A stretch of 64,000 nucleotides of DNA from Dipteris shenzhenensis. Lineage: Eukaryota; Polypodiophyta; Polypodiopsida; Gleicheniales. The position numbers were made by a program, and so were the translations under genes. Where the stretch lies: assembly GCA_047967505.1 (NCBI GenBank), contig CM106540.1. One strand, written 5' to 3'. The notes beneath the pieces were generated by a model. That model had not been told where the DNA came from, did not search any database, and saw only the letters and a program-made list of their open reading frames with translations. Of this stretch, positions 59,729 to 64,000 are shown in pieces. Within the stretch, counting starts at the first letter, position 1. Each line of letters begins with the position of its first letter.

Positions 59729-60652
59729 ATGGCAGCCTTCCGGAATCTTATCAATCAGCACGAAGAAGAGAGCATTTGTCGACCTCGACCTGGTCGAGAA
59801 TCACAAGAAGATGCTTTCAGTCGGCACTACTTCGAGCGCAGGCAACTATTGAAGGAACAAGAGCGTCAGAAATTGCAAGGGAAAATTAGAGGCGCTCTGG
59901 ATACAAAGCGATCCTTAGCTTGTGATGGTTATGGGTCATTCTTCGGACCATCAAAGCCTGTCTTGGCGAAGCGGATTCTTGAGGAGGCTATGGCTAGAAA
60001 TGAAAAGCAAGCACCCGTCAAGGTGTCTACAATGGGACGAGGAATGGATACAGCATTGAAACTGAAAGTCTTAAAAGAATCTAGAGACTATTCCTTTCTT
60101 TTAGATGACGAAGACCTCACTACGTCGCCACAACAAGTTACTCGACCCGTAGATTGTAGAAATGTGGACTTTGACAGAACAATGACAGTCAGTCTTGCTC
60201 GGCCCATAGATTCGAGAAATGCAGACAAAGAGAGACAGAAGGAGGCCAGTCCTCATGCACCGGAAATTACAACACAGAAAAGACGTCGTCCCTTAAAAGT
60301 AAGCAGGCCAATGAAATCGAATACCACCACAGAGCGGAAAGTCCCCAGTTCCAGGGACAGGGAGCTAGGTTATAGCAGCAAACTTGCTCAGCCTACTACA
60401 AAAGCAAGTTATGAAGGCCGGGGATATTTTAGTAGAATGATTGGCAAGATCTTTCATTACAACAGAAACAAGTACCGTGATCTAGGTGATGAAGATGATC
60501 CAAATATGGAAGCAGGATTTCGTGAAATCCAAATGGAAGAAAGAAGGAGTGCAAGGATCGCTAGAGAAGAAGACGCAAGAGAGCTAGCTTTAATTGACGA
60601 AGAGGAGAGAGCAGAAAGGAGGGAAGCAAAAAGGCGGAAGCTGAATCACTAA
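59729..60652 (+). CDS. SPT2-like chromatin protein, single exon, 307 aa
   Basis: Family knowledge: SPT2 proteins bind histone H3-H4 and DNA through a conserved C-terminal domain and act in transcription elongation and nucleosome recycling. Seen here: N-terminal FRNLINQHEEES and a basic helix (ERRQLLKEQERQKLQGKIRG), then DGYGSFFGPSKPVLAKRILE, the signature of plant SPT2-like proteins (YGSFFGPS), DYSFLLDDE, and a C-terminal SPT2 domain at residues 231-307 with RMIGKIFHYNRNKYRDLGDE, GFREIQMEERRSARIA and terminal KRRKLNH, which may also serve nuclear import. ATG 59729 (cacatcATGgca) is the first ATG in this frame; the upstream in-frame TTG at 59612 is not a plausible start. No intron is needed. 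The frame is intact. Shorter than many plant relatives. Confidence 0.9.
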   Translation: MAAFRNLINQHEEESICRPRPGRESQEDAFSRHYFERRQLLKEQERQKLQGKIRGALDTKRSLACDGYGSFFGPSKPVLAKRILEEAMARNEKQAPVKVSTMGRGMDTALKLKVLKESRDYSFLLDDEDLTTSPQQVTRPVDCRNVDFDRTMTVSLARPIDSRNADKERQKEASPHAPEITTQKRRRPLKVSRPMKSNTTTERKVPSSRDRELGYSSKLAQPTTKASYEGRGYFSRMIGKIFHYNRNKYRDLGDEDDPNMEAGFREIQMEERRSARIAREEDARELALIDEEERAERREAKRRKLNH

Positions 60653-61735
60653 CTATGTAACTTATGCAATGCCTTCTCAAATGTCTTCCATCATCTTCCT
60701 CAAAACGGCTTAAAATATTGGCATTTCTCTTTCATGCATATTAATGCAACCTTTTGTAATTTTGTTCAAACAATCAATTCTGCCCTTGGATCTGAATTTC
60801 AGTTTCTAGACCCATTGATGTAGTAAATGTGTGAGAGATGCTTAAATTTTAACATTTGGACTTCTAAGTCTTGTTTTACTTAATTAGAATTTTTTAAAGG
60901 AAATTAAGGAACTCCCTCCCTTTTAAGGAAACTAAGGAACTCCCTCCCTTTTTACATTGCAATTCCATTCAGAAAAACCAAAACTATGGCCATACAAGTC
61001 AACCCCTAGGACCATTGACTTAGATAATGTAGCTTATGATCTGAGCTACTTGATGTTTAAGAACCTTACTAAAGGTATCTAGATTATGTATTATGTTACT
61101 CTAATAGGGGATGACTTTGGATGGATGGTCCCCTTACCCTCCTCCCTCTCCAGTGGTGGGCCCAAATTCGTAGAGATTTATTTCCCTCCTTAAAATTTTT
61201 GGAGAGGTATCCCCACCCCCCTAAACCTATCCCCATTCACTCACCATCTTCCTCTCATCCCCTAGGCCCCTCTCGACCTCTTCTCAATCTCTAGGCTCCT
61301 CTCAACCTCTTCTTAGCCTCCTCCTCTCAGCCTCCTCCTCTCAAACTCTTTCTCTTTGCTCCCATTGTTTCTATAATGGTGAAGCACTCCCCTTCCCCTA
61401 GCCCAAAGCTCACATTTTGAAGGTCGACGGTGATATTTGGAATGCTCAAGAGTTTAGGCTAAGGTCATGGGTTACAATGCAACCTTCTACAACATGTCCA
61501 TTCAAGGTTTCAAGAAAGGACAAAGCATAGGAAGGATTGCATTGTAGGGTTTTGTAATACCAAAAAGGGACTCAAGGTGAAAATGCAACACGTGTACGGG
61601 ACGTATACATGGCTCGAGATATGACTTTGGTCCTACAAATTGAACTTGCTTTCCTTCAAATTCGATGTACCTTTTATATTGCCATTTTGGCATTATAACA
61701 ACTTCATTTATCCATTCTACTATGTATGTTGTGTG
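60653..61735. other. SPT2-like 3' flank and intergenic
   Basis: AT-rich 3' region with tgcaaccttttgtaat as possible poly(A) context. A 29-bp doublet aaggaa(a)ctaaggaactccc lies at 60899-60957. Pyrimidine-rich sequence (ctcctctcaacctcttc words) at 61250-61390. No gene supported. Confidence 0.4.
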
Positions 61736-62275
61736 TGTTGAGAGGGGTGGCCATATTGAGATTTAAAGAGTAAGAGGAAAAGAGAGAGAGAGAGACACTA
61801 GGGGGAGTGCGTATCATTTTTTTATTACTACGCAGATATTTTTCCTTCTACCAAAGACAAAACCCAACTCTTGGAGAGTCTCACGGGAACATTTCAAGCC
61901 TTCCATTCAAACATTGTAATGTTCTCAAGGTGGAGTCCTGCTTACTTGACAAAGTTTGGTATTTTTTCTATAATGCGTGCTACCAAGTACCTCAAAGAGA
62001 GAGTGCATATGGAAGCCTCCGCCGACTTCCTCTTCCTAAATTTGATAGTCTAGAATGGCCTTTTCCTGATCCATTCTCAGTAGATGCACTCAGGATGAAG
62101 ATTGTAGGGGTTAAAGGTCACTGTGCCTTACCCCGGTTATGTACAATACTCAAAACACATATATAAATGAATGAAAAAGAAGATTAGGGTGGTTCTACAT
62201 CCACTAAAACTTGTGTGGCTCTCTATTTCTCTCTCTCCCTCTTCCATTCTTGCTTCCGTTGAGAGCACTCTCAAC
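61736..62275 (+). repeat. 5' LTR of copia D (~540 bp)
   Basis: Terminal inverted repeat TGTTGAGAG...CTCTCAAC. Interior contains (AG)n at ~61780-61795 and ctctatttctctctctccctc near the end. Confidence 0.65.
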
Positions 62276-62289
62276 TGGTATCAGAGCCC
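62276..62289 (+). other. tRNA-iMet primer binding site of copia D
   Basis: TGGTATCAGAGCCC, the canonical copia primer site. Confidence 0.85.
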
Positions 62290-63732
62290 AAGTGATCTAG
62301 CTGAGCATGCGTGAATGCTTGAAGCTCAGCAGCTGGGAGGAAGGAGAAGCTCTGTGGGAAGCTTTGTGGGTGACTTTACTTGCATCCGAGTGTGTAGAGA
62401 CCTTGGAGGAACCTTTGGAAAAGTCACTTTGGTTTTGCGAAGTCGTTTTGAGAGCCTGTTAAGTATTTTCAAAGAAAAAGTCGTTTTTTGAGATTTTCCT
62501 TGTTCCGTTCGATGACAGAGACTCCGTATTGACTTGTAGAGGCAACTATTGCTTGCTTTTGGTGTCCACTTCACTTCAGAAGCTTGGAAACACCTTCATT
62601 CTTGAATCTGGGATCATTTCATTGGATTTTTGACTCACTCTGTCAGTTTCTGCGTTTTTTTGCCCGGGTGTTAGAACTCAAGTTTGGAGCAACCATTTGC
62701 AGATCTGTCAGTTCCGGTGAACTTAGGAGGTCTTAAAACTTCTATGTTGCTCATCATTTGCACTCCGGTGGAGTTTACAAACAGCTCTGTTTTCAAAAAC
62801 ATTTTTCAGTCCGTGTGTTGGACCCAGTGATTGAGACCACGGTTTCCAAAACCGTCTGTCCCATTGCGTTTCGGACGCCCAAAAACCCCTACTTGTCAGT
62901 TCTTACGTGATTCGGTGGAGGATTTTCAGAGTTATAGATCTCTGTGTATTCGATTTCGTCTCTCTGTTATGCATTTTTCATTCTAAGGTTTTGAAACCTT
63001 AGATTTATGCCACATGGCAGTGGATAAGTGTTGACTCCCATTTCTCACTCATCGGTTGGGATTTTGGAGTTCAGCAAAAGAGAGATATTTGCAGATTTTC
63101 TTGCTAAGTCCGATTATGCAATGGCGCCCATGTTTTGAGGCATCTCAGGTTCTATTTTTAGTAGCGGTCATTACCGTGGGACTATGATTTCTTGAGCATA
63201 CCTTATGCAGATCACTCTGGTTGCAGTTTGAGCAGTGGTTTGAGCAGTGTGCGCTCATTCGTGGTGTGTATTGGGTTGCAGTGGATCATTTATAGGCCAT
63301 TTGGATGCATTGCGGTCCTTATTGGATTCACTGATAGGCCCAAATTGCCTTGTGGGATGCTATTTTTATGGACACTTTGCACATGGATGCTATTTTATGC
63401 TGAGGGATAGCTTTGACACATTGCAAGTGATGCACTGATAGCGCTATGCTCTCTTGGATGAGATATTATTAATGCATATGCTAGTGGACGGTGTTTATGC
63501 TTGAGTCATTTGGCACTTATTGGCATTTTGGATTGCCATTGCAGTTGGCATTTTCTTTTGGGCCAGATTTGCTGATATGGATGCATAGTATATGCACATG
63601 AGTCAGATGCTTTGAGACATGAGTTTTGGTGATATTTCACTCTATTGTGGCATACACATTGGGTGCACCTGGTATTTGTTGTGATTCTCTCTTGTAGGCA
63701 CTAGCATTTGGGATTTTTACTTCATTTGCATC
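62290..63732 (+). other. Leader of copia D
   Basis: No frame with domain similarity. The second half is rich in tggcatt/gcattgc/ggatgcat words. Confidence 0.5.
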
Positions 63733-64000
63733 ATGGCATCCTCTTCCATGTCTGAAAAGGAGCTTTTTAGCATTAAAAAGTTTGATGGGACAAACTTTTC
63801 TTTGTGGAAAGAACAAATAAGGGATGTGCTTATTCAAAAGAAGTAGATTAAACCCTTGGCAGGGATTGAAGCTAAGCTTGTAAATATGTCTGAGTATGAT
63901 TGGAATGAGTTGGATGCATTAGCAAAATCTACTATTAGACTTCATCTTGCAGAGTCGGTTTATTTCACAGTAGTACTACAGAAGATTTGTGGAAAAAACT
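63733..64000 (+). pseudogene. Copia D gag, 5' end
   Basis: ATG at 63733 opens MASSSMSEKELFSIKKFDGT, then NFSLWKEQIRDVLIQKK, a TAG, then IKPLAGIEAKLVNMSEYDWN and STIRLHLAESVYFTV. FDGTNFSLWK is the copia gag start. The TAG at 63844-63846 interrupts the frame, and the sequence is cut by the window end. Confidence 0.85.

Larger units (their letters stand above)
61736..64000 (+). mobile_element. Copia element D, 5' part, runs off the window
   Basis: LTR 61736-62275 opens TGTTGAGAGG and closes CACTCTCAAC; the last A of the expected TGTTGAGAG/CTCTCAACA pair is missing. The primer site TGGTATCAGAGCCC follows directly at 62276-62289. A 1.44-kb leader without a long frame leads to gag at 63733. The start of the LTR matches the 3' LTR start of element A (TGTTGAGAG), but the rest differs. 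Confidence 0.8.

Noticed and set aside
1-64000. CRISPR arrays, bacterial operons, ribosome binding sites, rRNA genes
   Set aside because: The sequence is plant nuclear DNA with spliced genes; the regular repeats seen are satellites, microsatellites or LTRs, none with spacer structure, and no rRNA-like stretch was recognised.

Overview
The window is nuclear DNA of a land plant with a large, repeat-filled genome. It carries two recognisable host genes: a mitochondrial FtsH/m-AAA protease like plant FtsH3/FtsH10, and an SPT2-type chromatin protein with the plant signature motifs. Several introns are 5-7 kb long. Ty1/copia and Ty3-type retrotransposons, several LINE families, a tRNA-derived SINE and TTTAGGG-like sequence surround and invade the genes. 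A fern, lycophyte or gymnosperm would fit best, but nothing here fixes the lineage.

Layout. 0-0.26 kb: copia pol scrap (-). 0.3-6.1 kb: Ty3-like element with gag, zinc knuckles, retropepsin, peptide repeats, polypurine tract and LTR, but no reverse transcriptase (+). 6.5-8.3 kb: LINE with ORF1, endonuclease and C-terminal finger, lacking its RT (+). 9.37-30.45 kb: the FtsH gene (+), seven exons that join in frame to 779 codons. Its introns hold a 297-bp tandem duplication, an L1-type LINE RT (-), a chimera of Ty3 RT and copia gag with LTR (-), a complete 2.18-kb non-autonomous LTR element with a perfect 5-bp target duplication, a Ty3 scrap (-) and a 5'-truncated L1 tail (+).

30.9-38.7 kb: repeat proteins, a degenerate LINE, TC-bounded modules, a second LINE 3' end and a second LTR related to the one at 5.6 kb. 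39.1-40.1 kb: AT-rich ~250-bp repeats. 40.9-45.0 kb: degenerate copia element A (-) whose gag start has become a CTC microsatellite. 45.2-46.5 kb: telomere-like minisatellite and a ~900-bp fold-back array. 47.7-53.2 kb: full-length but dead copia element B (-) with 0.73-kb LTRs and AAAAC target duplication. 53.9-54.9 kb: degenerate TTTAGGG array. 54.9-55.6 kb: copia fragment C (-). 57.6 kb: LTR plus primer binding site (+). 59.3 kb: SINE, followed closely by the intronless SPT2-like gene at 59.7-60.7 kb (+). 61.7 kb to the end: 5' part of copia element D (+).

The two host genes do not form an operon or an obvious functional unit; FtsH acts in mitochondrial inner-membrane protein quality control and SPT2 proteins act on chromatin. 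The rest is transposon history. The least ordinary pieces are a GTAC-dense copia leader, the fold-back array, the AQGYY/WVPK peptide repeat in the Ty3-like element, and the degenerate telomeric array. All calls come from reading the sequence; no database search was possible.
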